DNA from: JALYXS01 sp051003795
Lineage (GTDB): Bacteria > Acidobacteriota > Terriglobia > Bryobacterales > Bryobacteraceae
Reading direction: 5' to 3'
Length of the DNA: 58,036 nt
Assembly: GCA_051003795.1 (NCBI GenBank)
Contig: JBPCKZ010000194.1
Coordinates: 1-58,036 of the forward strand
Both the position numbers and the translations under genes were made by a program. Below are positions 7,919 to 17,361 of the stretch, piece by piece (positions within the stretch are counted from its first letter, which is position 1; the number at the start of each line of letters is the position of its first letter). The notes under the pieces were generated by a model. That model saw nothing but the letters and a program-made list of their open reading frames with translations, was not told the DNA's origin and searched no databases.

Positions 7919-8118
7919 AGGTCTACACCGAAACCGTGGTGCACCTCGCGCCCGAGGCTTTCCGGAAGGATGTGCCGTACCAGGTCGCCATCGTCGAGCA
8001 CGACGACGGAACGCGATTCACCGGACGCATCGAAGGCGAACGAGTTTCGATCGACGACACGGTGGAGGAGATCGGAATGCGCGACGGCATCCCCTGGTTC
8101 CGAAAAGGCCGCCGGTAA
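7915..8118 (+). CDS. Small DUF35-like OB-fold protein, thiolase partner
   Basis: A 67-residue product starts at an ATG that overlaps the thiolase stop (ATGA at 7915-7918), implying translational coupling. The sequence PYQVAIVEHDDGTRFTGRIEG followed by a beta strand and VEEI resembles the OB-fold half of DUF35 proteins, which bind thiolases and in archaea bridge thiolase and HMG-CoA synthase. The rubredoxin-like zinc ribbon with four cysteines that usually precedes the OB fold is absent, so this is a minimal version. The family call rests on fold-like pattern and context, not strong motifs. Confidence 0.7.
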   Translation: MKVYTETVVHLAPEAFRKDVPYQVAIVEHDDGTRFTGRIEGERVSIDDTVEEIGMRDGIPWFRKGRR

Positions 8119-8136
8119 TCCTGCCACAATGTCTCT

Positions 8137-9312
8137 ATGCAATTAGCCGAGCGCATGCAGCGGATCGGAGTGGAATCGGCGTTTGAAGTCTTGGTCCGGG
8201 CCAAAGAGCTCGAAGCGCAAGGCCGCAGCATCGTCCATCTAGAAATCGGCGAGCCCGATTTTCCCACTCCCGCGCACATTGTCGAGGCCGCGAAGCGGGC
8301 GCTCGACGAAGGCTGGACCCATTATGGCCCCACGCAAGGCCTCCCCGAATTGCGCCGGTCTATTGCCGCTTACGTCTCGCGTACGCGCGGCATCGACGTC
8401 GGCCCGCAACACGTCTGCGTGACGCCCGGCGGCAAACCGATCATCTTCTTCCCGATGATCGCGCTGCTCGAACCGGGCGACGAAGTGATTTTCCCCAATC
8501 CCGGCTTTCCGATTTACGAATCGATGATTCGCTTCCTCGGCGCGACGCCCATTTCGATTCCGCTCGTCGAGGATCGCGGCTTTTCGTTCGATCTGAACCT
8601 GCTCCAGGACCGCATCACCAGCCGCACGAAGATGTTGGTGCTCAACTCTCCGCAGAATCCCACCGGCGGCCTCATCCCGACCGACGACATTCGCGCCATC
8701 GCGGAGATGGTGCAAGACCGCGACCTGATGGTTTTATCGGACGAGATCTATTCGCGGATTCACTACGATGCCCAGCCGCCCGTCTCGATATCGAGCTTTC
8801 CCGGGATGCTCGAAAAGACCATCATCCTCGATGGCTTTTCGAAAACATACGCCATGACGGGATGGCGCATGGGATACGGCGTCATGCCCGAGTGGCTGGT
8901 CGACGCCGTGAACAAGCTTATGGTGAATTCGAATTCGTGCACGGCCAGTTTCACGCAACGGGCCGGCATCGCCGCGATCGACGGGCCGCAGGACGACGTG
9001 GACCGCATGGTCGCCGAATTCCATCGGCGCCGCGACGCGTTCTGCGCCGGACTGAATCGAATACCCGGCTTCCGTTGCGCCATTCCCGGCGGAGCGTTCT
9101 ACGCCTTCGCGAATATCACGGGCACGGGAATCCATTCGAAAGCCCTGGCCGATTATCTCCTGTACGAAGCGGGCGTTTCGTGCCTCAACGGCGGCGCGTT
9201 TGGCGAGTTCGGAAACGGCTACATCCGTTTCAGCTACGCCAACTCCTTGGAGAATCTGATGGAAGCCGTCAAGCGCATTGAAAACGTCTCCAGTTACTGG
9301 ACCAAGAAGTAG
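8137..9312 (+). CDS. Class I/II PLP-dependent aminotransferase (aspartate aminotransferase-like)
   Basis: Protein of 391 residues, normal for fold-type I aminotransferases. PLP Schiff-base Lys236 lies in LDGFSKTYAMTGWR; the aspartate and asparagine that contact the cofactor are seen in SPQNPTGG and LSDEIYS; the substrate-carboxylate Arg is in NGYIRFSYA near the C-terminus. The N-terminus (ESAFEVLVRAKELEAQG, HLEIGEPDFPTP) is typical of the AspC/AlaT-like group. It would transfer an amino group between an amino acid and 2-oxoglutarate; the exact substrate cannot be read from sequence. It starts 18 bases after the OB-fold gene, so it may be in the same transcript. Confidence 0.93.
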   Translation: MQLAERMQRIGVESAFEVLVRAKELEAQGRSIVHLEIGEPDFPTPAHIVEAAKRALDEGWTHYGPTQGLPELRRSIAAYVSRTRGIDVGPQHVCVTPGGKPIIFFPMIALLEPGDEVIFPNPGFPIYESMIRFLGATPISIPLVEDRGFSFDLNLLQDRITSRTKMLVLNSPQNPTGGLIPTDDIRAIAEMVQDRDLMVLSDEIYSRIHYDAQPPVSISSFPGMLEKTIILDGFSKTYAMTGWRMGYGVMPEWLVDAVNKLMVNSNSCTASFTQRAGIAAIDGPQDDVDRMVAEFHRRRDAFCAGLNRIPGFRCAIPGGAFYAFANITGTGIHSKALADYLLYEAGVSCLNGGAFGEFGNGYIRFSYANSLENLMEAVKRIENVSSYWTKK

Positions 9313-9316
9313 AACG

Positions 9317-10945
9317 GTGCGCCGGGTGGGTCTCCTTCTCGCAGCCTTTTTCGTGGCGGGCGCGACGGCAATGTGTTTCGCGCAATGCAGTTTTCCTACC
9401 GCCTTGAACGGGAGGTTGTTGCTCTATTCATTTGAGCCGAGTGTTTCAAAAGAAGCCACCGTCCTACACATCACTCTTACATTCCAGGGCGGCCTGGAAG
9501 GAATCGCAACCCTGGAATTGCCGTCCACATGGGCTGGAGAGATCCATTTATACAATGCAGTGACCCACCTTCATGCCGTTTCGGCTGACACGATCATCGA
9601 CGATACCGCCGAACCGCAAACGAAAATAGTCCGCTTTCAGCCCGGCAAAACAGTAACCTTCGCATACGACTTGGTCAAGGACTGGCATGGAGCCCTCCGG
9701 CATCCCATGGAGTTTCGAGCCGTTCTTGAGCCCGGGTATTTTGAGTTCCGCGCCGGGAACGGGCTCGTTCATCCCAAACTCGACGATCCGGCAGCGGTCA
9801 CCGTGAACCTCGAGTGGAAGCTTCCCGAATCGTGGGCGCTCGCGACAAGCTTTGGCGCGAACCAGCGCTGCCAAAGCTTTTCCGGAACCTGGAAGCCGGT
9901 CGAGGATGCTCTCTTCACGGCTGGCGATTTTCGCATTCACCATTTTGAGATTGAAGGCCAGCCGGCAGTTTTGGCGGTCCGGGGTCAATGGCGATTCACG
10001 GACGATGAGGCCATTCTCGATCTCCAAAAGGTGATTGCCATGGTACGGGATTTCTGGCACGACAACAATTTTCCGTATTACCTTATTACGCTGAAACCCT
10101 TTGACACCGAAAGGGACAACTCCGATGGAACCGCTCTCACCAACGCATTCTGGTTGTATCTTTCCCGCCAGGATAACTTCTCCGATCAGCTTGTCACGCT
10201 GGCTCACGAAACGTTTCACGCCTGGAATCCCGGTCTCATGGGCGATTTACTGCGGCCGATCCCATGGTTTACAGAAGGCTTCACGCGCTACTACGGGAAC
10301 CTGCTGGTCTACCGGGCGGGCCTTTCCACGCTGCCCGCTTATCTGGATGGAACGAACCGGTCCTTGCGCCAATATCCGCAGTCGTCGGACCCAGACGCAC
10401 GCGGTCGCATTCTGGCGCAGTGGCTGGACGGGCGGATTCGCCAAGCTTCCAACAATAAGCGTTCCTTGGACAATCTTATGTTCGATCTGCTCAAGCGGCG
10501 GAACAGGCCTTTGACCCAGGCGCGTATTTTGAAAACCGCCGGTCGCTTTTTACCCCCAACCGCGCGGTTGCAGCTCCGACAGGCGGTGGATAAGAACGCG
10601 GATCTTTCGGCGTTCAACGCCCTTGCTTTAGGTCCCTGCGTCCGCGTGGCGATCGATGAGGTACGCCCTTTCGACCTCGGTTTCGATTTTGCCGCGTCGC
10701 AAGCGGCCCATCGAGTTATCGGCGTGAAGCTCGGCGGCGAAGCCCATAACGCCGGTCTTGAAGATGGCCAGCGGCTATCCGGGTGGTCTGTCCATAATGA
10801 CCAGCCAGACAAGCCCGCCCGGTTCTCCGTTGAGACACAAGGAGGCGTCAAAAAGATCGAATATCTTCCTCGTGGCAAGCCAATAAAAGTACCGCAATAT
10901 CATTTGGAACAGAACTGCCGCGTTACGGGACGCGCGGGTGAATAA
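9317..10945 (+). CDS. Secreted M61-like zinc metallopeptidase
   Basis: The chosen start is the GTG at 9317, four bases after the aminotransferase stop, giving a signal peptide (RRVGLLLAAFFVAGATAMCFA). An upstream TTG at 9278 would overlap the previous gene. The 542-residue product has HExxH zinc-binding HETFH at His297, with the third ligand Glu in WFTEGFTRYY about 25 residues later, as in the M61 glycyl aminopeptidase group. The N-terminal half is beta-rich as in M61, and the last 90 residues (ASQAAHRVIGVKLGGEAHNA, GLEDGQRL) resemble the PDZ domain that ends these proteins. Predicted to act in the periplasm or outside. It converges on the esterase gene with three bases between stops. Confidence 0.85.
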   Translation: MRRVGLLLAAFFVAGATAMCFAQCSFPTALNGRLLLYSFEPSVSKEATVLHITLTFQGGLEGIATLELPSTWAGEIHLYNAVTHLHAVSADTIIDDTAEPQTKIVRFQPGKTVTFAYDLVKDWHGALRHPMEFRAVLEPGYFEFRAGNGLVHPKLDDPAAVTVNLEWKLPESWALATSFGANQRCQSFSGTWKPVEDALFTAGDFRIHHFEIEGQPAVLAVRGQWRFTDDEAILDLQKVIAMVRDFWHDNNFPYYLITLKPFDTERDNSDGTALTNAFWLYLSRQDNFSDQLVTLAHETFHAWNPGLMGDLLRPIPWFTEGFTRYYGNLLVYRAGLSTLPAYLDGTNRSLRQYPQSSDPDARGRILAQWLDGRIRQASNNKRSLDNLMFDLLKRRNRPLTQARILKTAGRFLPPTARLQLRQAVDKNADLSAFNALALGPCVRVAIDEVRPFDLGFDFAASQAAHRVIGVKLGGEAHNAGLEDGQRLSGWSVHNDQPDKPARFSVETQGGVKKIEYLPRGKPIKVPQYHLEQNCRVTGRAGE

Positions 10946-10948
10946 TCG

Positions 10949-11563
10949 CTATAAATACTCCGCCAGCCATTTCTTCCCTGCTTGGAAATCTTCCGGCGTC
11001 AACTCGTGCCCCGATTCGCGCCATTGCACTTCCACCTTCGCCCCGGCGCCCGCGAGCAATGCCGCGAGCCGTTCCGCGGCGGCTGGCGTCGCGACCGGGT
11101 CATGCCGCCCCGACACCATCAGAACCGGTGTCGCATCCAGTCGCGGGATCTTCTCGGGCTCGAACGCAAACATCGAACGGAATAGCACCGCGCCCGCCAG
11201 CAAGTCCGGGTGCATCAATAACTCGACGGCTGCTATATTCGCGCCGTTCGAATAGCCTAAAGCGAAAATCCCGGCCGGATCGAACCTGTATTCTCGAGCC
11301 GCCTCGCGAACGAATTCCGCCAGCTCGTTTGCCCGGAACCGCACGTCCTCCAAATCGAACACGCCTTCCGACAATCGGCGGAAGAATCGCGGCATTCCGT
11401 GCTCCAAGACTTTCCCGCGCGGACTCAGCAGCGCCGCGCCGGGCGCAAGCGCCCGGCCGATCGGCAACAGATCGTTCTCATCGCCTCCGGTCCCATGCAA
11501 CAGCAGAAGCGTCATCCCGGAACCATTGGACGGTACGAATTTATGCGTGAAATCGGAAGTCAT
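10949..11563 (-). CDS. Alpha/beta-hydrolase carboxylesterase, MhqD-like
   Basis: Protein of 204 residues from the ATG at 11563, which overlaps the upstream stop (ATGA). It shows the oxyanion stretch LLLLHGTGGDENDLLP, nucleophile Ser in FALGYSNGAN, Asp in VSGRHDPVATP and His in WRESGHELTPED, the catalytic triad of the phospholipase/carboxylesterase family. The family resembles MhqD of Bacillus, which is co-induced with the dioxygenase-like MhqO by quinones and catechols; here the two genes are also adjacent and coupled. A role in quinone or catechol tolerance is therefore a reasonable inference, but no MhqR-type regulator is nearby. Confidence 0.88.
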   Translation of the reverse strand: MTSDFTHKFVPSNGSGMTLLLLHGTGGDENDLLPIGRALAPGAALLSPRGKVLEHGMPRFFRRLSEGVFDLEDVRFRANELAEFVREAAREYRFDPAGIFALGYSNGANIAAVELLMHPDLLAGAVLFRSMFAFEPEKIPRLDATPVLMVSGRHDPVATPAAAERLAALLAGAGAKVEVQWRESGHELTPEDFQAGKKWLAEYL

Positions 11564-12474
11564 TTCAATTCGCCGGGCAGCCGCAGCTTCGGCAGGATCT
11601 CTTCTAATTCCGCGCGCCGCGGTTCTTCCCACGGCGGAAGCTTCAACTGTGTTCCGAGCTGGTCCGGCGGCTCGTCGATCGCGAATCCCGGCGGGTCGGT
11701 GGCGATTTCAAACAGCACTCCGCCCGGTTCGCGAAAATAGATGGAATGAAAATACTCGCGGTCGAGCACCGGTGTCACGTTGAATCCCCACTCGCTCAAC
11801 TTCGCGCGCCACTCCGCCTGAACCAAGTCCGACTCCGCCCGGAACGCCACATGGTGAACCGTTCCCGCGCCCATTAGGCGGCTTCGCGCGTCGGGCAGGC
11901 AAACCAGATCGACGATCTTCCCCACGCCGATTCCCGGGGCGGTGTATCGGAACCGGGCGCCTTCTTGACCCACAAGTTCGAAACCATAGATGCCGGTGAG
12001 CAACGCCGCGGTCGATTCGTAGCCGCTCTCCGACAACGTCACGCTATGAAAGCCGCTCACCGCCCGATCGCCTTCTCCCGTTGCGGCGGCCACCAACTCG
12101 AGTTCCAATCCATCGGGATCGGAAAATCCCAAAACGGGTTCGCCGAATCGCACTTCGGGCTCCCGCACTTCGACACCCTGCGCGGTCAATCGCTCATTCC
12201 AGAAATCGAGCGAGCCGGCCGCCGCCGAGAACGCCGTGGCGACCGCCTGGCCCGTACCGTGACGGCCGCGCGACGTTCCCGGCCAGGGAAAGAATGTCAG
12301 GATCGTTCCGGGCGCGCCCGAAGCGTTGCCGAAATAAAAATGATACGTGCCGGGATCGTCGAAGTTGACCGTCAATTTGACGAGTTTCAGACCGAGAACC
12401 CCGGTGTAGAAATCGAGATTGCGTTGCGGATCGGATGCTATGGCGGTGACGTGATGAATGCCTGGAATAACCAT
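11560..12474 (-). CDS. Ring-cleaving dioxygenase-like VOC protein, MhqO-like
   Basis: Protein of 304 residues made of two vicinal-oxygen-chelate modules. The N-terminus IPGIHHVTAIASDPQRNLDF, then VNFDDPGTYHFYFGN and TILTFFPWPG, is characteristic of the MhqO/LinE-like family. Candidate metal ligands are the His of IHHVT, the His of TVHHVAFRAE and the Glu of GGVLFEIATD. Biochemical substrates are mostly unproven in this family; homologues respond to hydroquinone and catechol stress. Its stop overlaps the start of the MhqD-like esterase, and it starts 12 bases after the MPN/TonB-C gene, so all may share a transcript from the TonB-receptor promoter. Confidence 0.9.
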   Translation of the reverse strand: MVIPGIHHVTAIASDPQRNLDFYTGVLGLKLVKLTVNFDDPGTYHFYFGNASGAPGTILTFFPWPGTSRGRHGTGQAVATAFSAAAGSLDFWNERLTAQGVEVREPEVRFGEPVLGFSDPDGLELELVAAATGEGDRAVSGFHSVTLSESGYESTAALLTGIYGFELVGQEGARFRYTAPGIGVGKIVDLVCLPDARSRLMGAGTVHHVAFRAESDLVQAEWRAKLSEWGFNVTPVLDREYFHSIYFREPGGVLFEIATDPPGFAIDEPPDQLGTQLKLPPWEEPRRAELEEILPKLRLPGELK

Positions 12475-12486
12475 AAGAACTCGACC

Positions 12487-14070
12487 TTACGAGCCGTCGC
12501 GACGGAAGTTGAACTCCAGCACCGTCTCGCTGTCCACGGCCTGGTCGCCGCGCCGGGCTGGGCGAAACAGCCAGTGTTGCGCCGCGTTGACGGATAGCGT
12601 CGAAAGATATTCGAGAAGCGGGCTGCCGCGGGTAAGCGACTCCGCTTGCACTACATTGCCGCCTCTATCGATATCGACTTTCACTCGAATTGTGAGGGGG
12701 GAAACCAGTAGGCGTCCGATGTTAGCCGGCGCTTTGGGAGAAATACGCTTCACGCTTTCGGGACCGACGTAAACAATAGGCTCCTTGTGTTCCGGCTGGT
12801 GTTCCGGCTGTAAAAAGCCCCCCGGAACGGGTAACTGCGGCAGAGAGTTCGCAACCGGACGGGGAGCGGGATTCAAGTCCGGGGGCGAAGTCAATTCCGA
12901 TATTTGGAGTGGCGCCGGGGGTACCGGTCGCGTTTGCGCGGCAGCCAATTTGCCCAACTCGGGGGCCGGCTTCGGCAAACGTCGATTAGGCGCACTGGCC
13001 ACCGGCGGGCTGATGGACCCGGCATGCGGCGAAACCACCGTCGCTTCGCGAATCCCCGTAACCGAGACAAAATCCATTGCGCTGCCCACCTGTAATTCAA
13101 AAGCCACCGACGTGGTGAGAGGGAAATAGGTAATGGTCCCTTGCCGGAGCAGGATCGAATCGAGGGGGATCACATTTTCGAACAGGCCGTCTTGGATCAC
13201 CAGCAACCCGCTTTCGGTGGAAGCGGCTGGAGGAGCAGTCGGGTCCCATTTGATGCGAACGTGATCGGACTCCGTAAAGGCCGTGAGGCCGAGCGCGCCC
13301 GCAGTTCCAGCCGACGGTCTCTTCCGGCGAGATCCTAGCGAGTGGGTGCGATCCGAGTTATGATCCCTCTGGATGGTGGACCGGACGAACGCAAAGATCA
13401 AAAAGGCCGCGATACAGGCAGTCGCGCCCCACAAATAGGCGCGCGGCAATCCGATTCTGGCTGCCATGCTTCCCGTCGTGTTGCGCCCGTCCCCACCGGC
13501 GCCCCGGCTGGGCCGGGAGGCGGTTGCGGCGAGGCGTTGCGGATCGAAGGGGAACGAGAGTGCCGGAGCTTCGGAGAAATGGCCGTCCCCGCGCACGAAT
13601 AAAGACCCGGCAGTTCCGCCCCCGGCAGTAGGGTGAATCAGAAGAAAGACCTGCGCCGGATTTTTGAGGTACGTCGCTGCGAATTTCCGGTCTTCCTGAT
13701 CCAGCCGCGTATCAAACCCACGGCGAATCCGGTAAAGTCCGACTAGTTGCCATCGGCTGGACCGAATCCATTCGGGAATGGAACCCTCCGAGGACCCATT
13801 GCCGGTTTCCGGCGTTGAGATGTATAAGCTTACGCTTGAAGTGGTGTGTCCCTCGGTATTGTGCTCTTCCTCAATCGTGCCGAACAGCAGGCCGCCCCCT
13901 TCCCGTTCCGGCTGGTTTTCGTCGGGGTTCGCCCCCGCGTTTTCCCGCAACAATTCGAGGAGCTTGAGATTGCAACGAATGGATCGCAAACTCCCTTCGT
14001 CGAGGGACCAGCCGATCGATTCTCCGCCCTCTTCCAAAGAGACGGCCGACTCCCAATCTGTCCGCTGCAT
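12487..14070 (-). CDS. MPN-like domain / transmembrane / TonB C-terminal domain protein
   Basis: Protein of 527 residues with three parts. Residues about 55-170 follow the pattern of acidobacterial MPN/JAB-like domains (GGGLLFGTIEEE, WQLVGLYRIRRGF, LKNPAQVFLLIHP, SLFVRGDGHF). The usual histidine in the Tyr-Arg-x-His position is replaced (YRIRR), so metal-dependent deubiquitinase-type chemistry is unlikely. A transmembrane helix is at 211-229. After a proline-rich linker, residues about 440-527 match the TonB C-terminal fold (LTIRVKVDIDRGGNVVQAE, AAQHWLFRPARRGDQ). This layout suggests a cytoplasmic sensing or scaffold domain joined to a periplasmic TonB-like arm. It lies 19 bases downstream of a TonB receptor gene, a natural partner. 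Confidence 0.8.
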   Translation of the reverse strand: MQRTDWESAVSLEEGGESIGWSLDEGSLRSIRCNLKLLELLRENAGANPDENQPEREGGGLLFGTIEEEHNTEGHTTSSVSLYISTPETGNGSSEGSIPEWIRSSRWQLVGLYRIRRGFDTRLDQEDRKFAATYLKNPAQVFLLIHPTAGGGTAGSLFVRGDGHFSEAPALSFPFDPQRLAATASRPSRGAGGDGRNTTGSMAARIGLPRAYLWGATACIAAFLIFAFVRSTIQRDHNSDRTHSLGSRRKRPSAGTAGALGLTAFTESDHVRIKWDPTAPPAASTESGLLVIQDGLFENVIPLDSILLRQGTITYFPLTTSVAFELQVGSAMDFVSVTGIREATVVSPHAGSISPPVASAPNRRLPKPAPELGKLAAAQTRPVPPAPLQISELTSPPDLNPAPRPVANSLPQLPVPGGFLQPEHQPEHKEPIVYVGPESVKRISPKAPANIGRLLVSPLTIRVKVDIDRGGNVVQAESLTRGSPLLEYLSTLSVNAAQHWLFRPARRGDQAVDSETVLEFNFRRDGS

Positions 14071-14089
14071 ATTGAATCCGGCGGTCTAA

Positions 14090-17000
14090 TCAAAACAAAA
14101 GGCGCGCGCCAAGCTGAACCTGAAACGGACCGCCCTGTTGCGCCATCGTGGCGGGATCGAACCCGCCGCTCGAAGTCCTTTGCGTTAGGAAACCGGGGTT
14201 GGCTGCAGCGGTCCGGCCATTCGGCAGAACTCCCGGTCCGTAGATAAACGCCGGGTTGTTGGGATAATCGGCCGCTGAAATAAAGGCCAGGTTCCTAAAG
14301 TTAAACACGTTAAAAAACTCGGCTGAGAATTGCAACTTGACGGATTCCCGCACCGGTATCGATTTCAACAGGCGTGCATCGACAGTACGGTATCCCAAGT
14401 TACGAAACGCATTTCGCGCAAACGGGATGCCGGGGCGCTGCAACGGCCGCCCTCCGGCGCTGCCGGTCAGCAACTCCGAAAGATCGTCGCCCGTGGTGGC
14501 ATCGATCGGCAAACCGCTCCGGGCGCGGAAAAGCCCCGTTAATTCAAACCCCTTGGGAGCCTGATACGTAACATAGCCCGCCGACTGATGGCGAGCGTCC
14601 AAGGACGACCAACCCCGCTCGCGGCTCAAGTCGAAAGGGTTCTGGTACGTCGTTCCGACGAATGGCCATTGCAAGTCGCCGTTGGATTTTGCGTAACTCA
14701 GGGTGTAATGCGCCATGAACTCGAGGCGTTTCGTCCTGTACTGCGCCCGGAAGGAATGCCCGTTGTAAGTGGACCTTGCGCCTGCGTCTAAAACGTACAC
14801 CGCGCCCAAGTTGGGGTTTGGCCTGGGGGTGCCCGACCGTAGCCCGAAGAAGGGACGCAGGCTCAGATCCCCGGGACGGACAGTCGGCTCGGGAACATTG
14901 AAATCGACAACCCGGGGAAGATGCACCGTGTTCAATAGATTGAACTGATACGAGAGCACAATGCCGCCCACCGTCCGATGCTCGATACTCGCGGCCACTT
15001 GCAAGGAGCGCGGATTTCGGAAGTTGTTGCCGGATGTGGTAAAAACATTTGCCTGGGCAAACTGATTAGGTTGCCCCGCGATACGCGTCCAGACATCCGG
15101 GATGCCGAGAATCGGAAGCTGATTCAGCGCCGCGTGGTTGAGGTCGAATCCCGCGCGCGCGAACTGCTGGTATACGGTCATGCCGGCGAGAGGCGCTATC
15201 TGAAGCGATAAGTCACCTCCCCGCGGGGCTGAAATTATTGAGGGCGTTGGCATAAAAAGCCAAAGGCGTCTGGCCGTAAAACGTCCCCGCCGAGGCCCGG
15301 ACGACCGTCCTGCCATCGCCGCCGGCATTCCAGGCGGCGGCGATTCGGGGCGCCCACTGATTCAGCTCGCTACGCAGGCGGGTCGGGTCGACCCCGCCGA
15401 GCGGGAACGGAAAAGCGCGCACGTTATCCACCAGGAAGGCGTTACCGGTCGCGGGAGAAGGATTCACTTGGCCCTCCCAGCGCAAACCATAGCTAATGGT
15501 CAAATTCGGCGGGACGCGCCATTCATCCTGTGCAAATAACGCGATCTGGTTTGCCCGCGTGTCGATTGCGGCGTTTCCCGCTTGGCGGCGATAAACCACG
15601 TTCGGATCGTCGAAGCGATTTCCGCCGGGTCCGCCCGAACGCGACAAAATAGAGAGTAACGACCGAACGTCCGAGCCTTGGATTTCAAAGGCGCCGTACT
15701 GGTTCATTCCCGCGTGCTGGCTTACATGCAGCAGGCTGTAATCCGTACCTAGAACCACGCTATGCAAGCCCCGTTGAATGGTTAGCGAATCGGCCATCTG
15801 CAACCGGTAATCCTCGGTTCTCAAAGGCAAATCGAAGCGGGTTCCGAAACTTCCGATTACTCCGGCTTCCACCGTGGGACTAATGGAATTTGCCTGCCGC
15901 GCCCGGTCTTCCCCCGAATACGTAAACCTTAAATCATTCAGCAACAAATGCGGAAGGACGCTGGTCCACTGGGCCGACGCGGTTCTGATATTGTCTTCCT
16001 CCGTTCCATTATTCGATAGTGCGTCGGGGGTTTGGGGAATCCAGGCCGCCCCGGCCGAAATCGCGTTTGCCGCCAGATTGCGGCTCCCGCTAAACCTTCC
16101 CGTGAACCGGCTCGCGTCATGGAATTGATAATCCACCCGGCCGAGACCGGCGATTGCGTTGTTGGTCTGCGTATAGGGGCCTTCGAGGGACCGGAAATAA
16201 TCGTATGCCGGGCGGATATCCGGAGCCACGTTGGCGGCGATCGAATCCAATTGCGCGAAACGAACGGCGCGTGGAAATGAAGCGAGCTGGCCTTCCAGGG
16301 CGCCGAACCAAAAAATCCGGTCTTTACGGATTGGCCCTCCCGCCGAGCCGCCAAGCTGTTGTTGCCGTTCGATGGGACTAAGGCCGAACGGATTGTCCAC
16401 CCCGAGATTGCCATTTCTAAACTGATAAAACGCCTCGCCATGCACCTCGTTTCCCCCGGCGCGGGTGATCGCATTCACGATCCCGCCGGTCGAGCGGCCG
16501 TATTCCGCCGCGTATCCATTGGTGATGACCTGGAATTCCTGGATGGCGCTCTGCGGGATTGTGAAGGCAAACATCGCACGCTCGCTGCCCCGGATGCCGC
16601 CTAGAAACGGCTCGTTATAATCGCCGCCGTCAACCATCGTGTTCGCGTATACACCGCTCTGGCCGAGAAAGCTGATTTGGTTGCGGGTAGCGGCATTGGC
16701 TTGCGCTCCCGGAGCAAGGGACGCGAAGTCCTGGAAGCGGCGGCCGTCGATCGGCAGGTCGCGGATCGCTTCTCGAGGGAACACTTGGCTTGCGCTCGCA
16801 TCCGTAACCGATACCGACGACGTATCGGCTTCGATTCTTTCGCTCGATGCGTTCAGCCCGAGTCTTATATTCACCTCAACTCCCGCTCCTACGTTAACAA
16901 CGACATCTTTTACGCTCACGCCAAGGGAAACCGCTTCGACGCGGACGTCATACGACCCCGAATCCAAAGCCGCAAAGCGGTAGTAGCCGCGGTCGTTGGT

Positions 17001-17183
17001 GCGGGTCTCGCGGGTTGCGCCGGTGGACCCATTGTGAGCCGTTACGCCGGCATCGGGCACCGGGGCTTCTTTAGAATCCAGGACAATCCCCGAGATACTC
17101 CCCTTATTCGCATCCACCTGTCCGAATAAAGATGCGGACAGAAGCGAAAAAATCGCTACCGTTTTGTAGGACAAGCCAAGCAT
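14090..17183 (-). pseudogene. Oar-type TonB-dependent receptor broken by one frameshift
   Basis: From the ATG at 17183 a signal peptide (VAIFSLLSASLFG) is followed by a carboxypeptidase-regulatory domain (GSISGIVLDSKEAPVPDAGV), a plug region (IDGRRFQDFASLAPG, YAAEYGRSTGGIVNAI) and barrel strands, up to a premature TGA at 15213 after NNFSPAG. In the next frame the barrel continues (GDLSLQIAPLAGMTVYQQF) to the natural C-terminus at 14090, ending in the terminal aromatic strand FQVQLGARLLF. Removing one base within CCCCGCGGGGAGG near 15220-15235 restores a receptor of about 1030 residues. Only one lesion is seen, so a sequencing error or very recent mutation is possible. Such receptors import large substrates, often oligosaccharides or peptides. 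It heads a run with the TonB-C protein. Confidence 0.85.
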
Positions 17184-17361
17184 ACGGCCCCCATTCGAGC
17201 TCCGGATAACTTCCGGGCACGTTCGTCATATATTGTACGGAACTCTTGGCGGCTTTCAAGATTTGATTAGCGATACACGTTAACAAAGCGTAGAAGCGGA
17301 GGCCGTAGTACCGGGATTGCTGGTACTTTGGATAACGTTTTTTCGAGCCGGATAGCATACC

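Noticed and set aside
17280..17345. Short inverted repeat (AGTACC/GGTACT) with a T-run, resembling a terminator or mobile-element end.
   Set aside because: Only six paired bases, far from the T-run, and no transposase or target duplication nearby.
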